A stretch of 64,000 nucleotides of DNA from the NCBI GenBank assembly GCA_002835545.1, contig PIZK01000038.1, positions 1-64,000 on the forward strand, written 5' to 3'. The translations under genes were made by a program, and so were the position numbers. Shown here one piece after another: positions 63,863 to 64,000 of this stretch; position 1 is the first letter of the stretch; the number at the start of each line of letters is the position of its first letter. A model generated the notes under the pieces. That model saw only the letters and a program-made list of their open reading frames with translations, did no database searches and was not told where the DNA came from. This stretch comes from Alteromonadales bacterium alter-6D02. Its GTDB lineage: Bacteria > Pseudomonadota > Gammaproteobacteria > Enterobacterales > Psychrobiaceae.

Positions 63863-64000
63863 TTTCGCTTTTGTTAATTATTATGACATTAGGGTGTATG
63901 TTACTCATTATTTATCACCATGTGGGTTACCCATTACTGTTAAAACGCTTAAGCTCAATGTTTGAGTCTCAACAGCATGTATCAGAGACAATCAGTGTGA
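63859..64000 (+). CDS. Start of a membrane glycosyltransferase (GT2 likely), cut by the window edge
   Basis: 47 codons are visible. The start MISLLLIIMTLGCMLLIIYH is a membrane helix, followed by HVGYPLLLKRLSSMF, the pattern that precedes the catalytic domain in many membrane GT2 enzymes of polysaccharide loci. The ATG overlaps the previous stop (ATGA). The catalytic part is not in view, so the family is inferred from the N-terminus and context. Confidence 0.55.
   Translation, partial: MISLLLIIMTLGCMLLIIYHHVGYPLLLKRLSSMFESQQHVSETISV

Overview
The window looks like chromosome of a marine, polarly flagellated gammaproteobacterium of the Alteromonadales type (Shewanella / Colwellia / Psychrobium neighbourhood; genus not determined). 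Reasons: moderately low GC; a MotX sodium-motor gene with a sigma-28 promoter; the conserved orders rnr-rlmB-rpsF-priB-rpsR-rplI and rpsT-murJ-ribF-ileS-lspA-fkpB-ispH; a DUF3545 gene; and several sigma-54 promoters. No tRNA, rRNA, CRISPR array or intact insertion sequence was seen.

Layout. 1-2.8 kb is accessory: a tandemly duplicated 3' piece of an S24 (LexA/CI-like) repressor gene, an orphan zinc-ribbon membrane protein and a lipoprotein. 2.8-11.1 kb holds an alpha/beta hydrolase and a six-gene leftward unit: periplasmic adaptor, ABC ATPase, two MacB-like permeases, a sigma-54 activator and its histidine kinase. A good -24/-12 promoter and inverted repeats lie upstream of it, so this looks like a self-contained, autoregulated efflux/envelope-stress module. 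11.3-16 kb carries DUF3530, RluA, MotX and a large lipoprotein combining an HExxH motif with a retropepsin-like C-terminus. 16-21 kb is the RNase R and ribosomal protein block.

21-29.7 kb is an exosortase-A-associated accessory set: acyl carrier protein, hydrolases 2 and 1, PrsT-like TPR lipoprotein, FeeM-like acyltransferase, PLP decarboxylase and acyl-CoA ligase. 29.7-39.2 kb is mostly housekeeping or single genes: S1C protease, ung, DUF3545, tal, yaaA, a chemoreceptor, an OprP-like porin with a Pho-box-like repeat, an M28 peptidase and rpsT. In 39.5-51.1 kb the usual murJ-ribF neighbourhood is split by a 4.2 kb cassette: a TraB/GumN protein and two paralogous small secreted proteins, divergent from a ToxR/CadC-like membrane regulator with a propeller-like domain.

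52.7-64 kb is a Wzx/Wzy-type exopolysaccharide locus with at least five glycosyltransferases, a flippase, an O-antigen-ligase-like polymerase, an acetyltransferase, a chain-length protein and the start of a GT2 gene at the right edge. Two sigma-54 promoters, before 52755 and 59350, share an upstream TTTTGCAA-type motif. This suggests one activator controls both, as PrsR does in described PEP-CTERM systems. The exosortase, PrsK/PrsR, priming transferase, export proteins and any PEP-CTERM substrate are not in the window. The exosortase-type gene set is therefore split by about 23 kb of housekeeping genes.
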